A DNA stretch of 64,000 bases, taken from positions 638,761-702,760 of the forward strand of contig WIUZ02000021.1 of assembly GCA_015956445.1 (NCBI GenBank), given 5' to 3'. The translations under genes and the position numbers were made by a program. Positions 63,772 to 64,000 of this stretch are shown one piece after another. How positions within the stretch are numbered: position 1 is the first letter of the stretch; every line of letters starts with the position of its first letter. A model generated the notes under the pieces. That model was given only the letters and a program-made list of their open reading frames with translations. It searched no databases and was not told the DNA's origin. This DNA is from Thelephora terrestris. Taxonomy: Eukaryota; Basidiomycota; Agaricomycetes; Thelephorales; Thelephoraceae.

Positions 63772-64000
63772 CTAAAGCGCTAAACATTCGACATACCCTC
63801 GGAGATATTCGTACGCAACGAGAGTGAATCCAAATTGTGGGCTGCTCCGAAGGACACGAGCAGGCCACCTTTCCAAAAGCCTTAAAGCCCTCTTCTCGCC
63901 CTGGACAACGAGCATCATGTTAGCGCACAGTGGATGGAAACAGGGAGCGGAATGATCGCGGACATACAAATTTTACCAAAAGCGTCCATGACCCCCTTGT
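63772..64000 (-). CDS. mitochondrial carrier protein (AGC1/aralar-like), 3' end only
   Basis: Exons 64000-63977 and 63900-63772, joined over a 76-nt intron, with the stop at 63772. The first exon gives GVMDAF; the second begins REEGFKAF and, one base out of frame, continues ARVLRSSPQFGFTLVAYEYL, a hallmark end of the third repeat in aspartate/glutamate-type mitochondrial carriers. These proteins exchange metabolites across the inner mitochondrial membrane. The frame change lies in GGAAAGGTGGCCTGCT, where extra bases in two short homopolymers would restore a normal reading, so it may be an error rather than a lesion. The rest of the gene is beyond the right edge. Confidence 0.75.

Overview
The window comes from a filamentous fungus, almost certainly an Agaricomycete basidiomycete. 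The genes have many short introns (about 45-95 nt), and the mobile elements are typical of that class: Ty3/gypsy polyproteins, a Plavaka-type (CACTA-like) transposase and a copia fragment. A glyoxal oxidase remnant suggests a wood- or litter-decaying ancestry. The genus cannot be told from this sequence.

Layout. Ordinary host genes sit at both ends. On the left are the 5' part of a BRO1-domain gene (1-498, minus), a complete RasGAP gene of the IQGAP-like type (1843-4669, plus) and a secreted pepsin-like aspartic protease (5219-7559, plus). On the right are a complete TXNDC17/TRP14-like thioredoxin-fold gene (57703-58507, minus), a secreted Thr-rich protein gene (61278-62764, minus), a possible small membrane protein gene and the 3' end of a mitochondrial carrier gene (63772-64000, minus). 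About 45 kb of nested, partly decayed mobile DNA lies between them.

Mobile region, left to right: a glyoxal oxidase pseudogene abutting a truncated copia gag-protease segment (8.4-10.05 kb); a spliced coiled-coil gene (10.7-11.9 kb); a 6.85-kb block framed by an inverted repeat of about 100 bp (12748-19598) that carries a tandemly duplicated unknown gene (one copy broken), a TATA-driven ORF and a second spliced coiled-coil gene; a patchwork segment at 19.5-20.26 kb made of pieces found elsewhere in the window; a 10-bp-phased TTCC array; three small, apparently related ORFs (21.4-24.05 kb); gypsy element 1 (pol only, 24.2-27.8 kb); a purine-rich stretch; a long palindromic CACTG-ended element inserted in the 3' end of a 1261-codon unknown ORF (30.7-34.5 kb); and gypsy element 2 (34553-46658), with 1.3-kb LTRs, primer-binding site, gag, broken protease, intact pol ORF and a spliced gene running antisense between pol and the 3' LTR. 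Last come a Plavaka transposase pseudogene interrupted by a second palindromic CACTG-ended element (46.7-51.7 kb) and a decayed region with degenerate repeats (53.9-54.5 kb).

The host genes serve unrelated cell functions (endosomal sorting, Ras signalling, extracellular proteolysis, thiol redox, mitochondrial transport) and do not form a cluster. The most unusual signals are a series of small hairpins in the gypsy-2 LTR whose stems vary with compensation while the loop stays constant, the antisense spliced gene inside gypsy-2, the paired palindromic elements, and the gene-bearing inverted-repeat block. Several apparent single-base frameshifts lie at or near short homopolymers, so sequence error and true decay must be separated before pseudogene calls are trusted.
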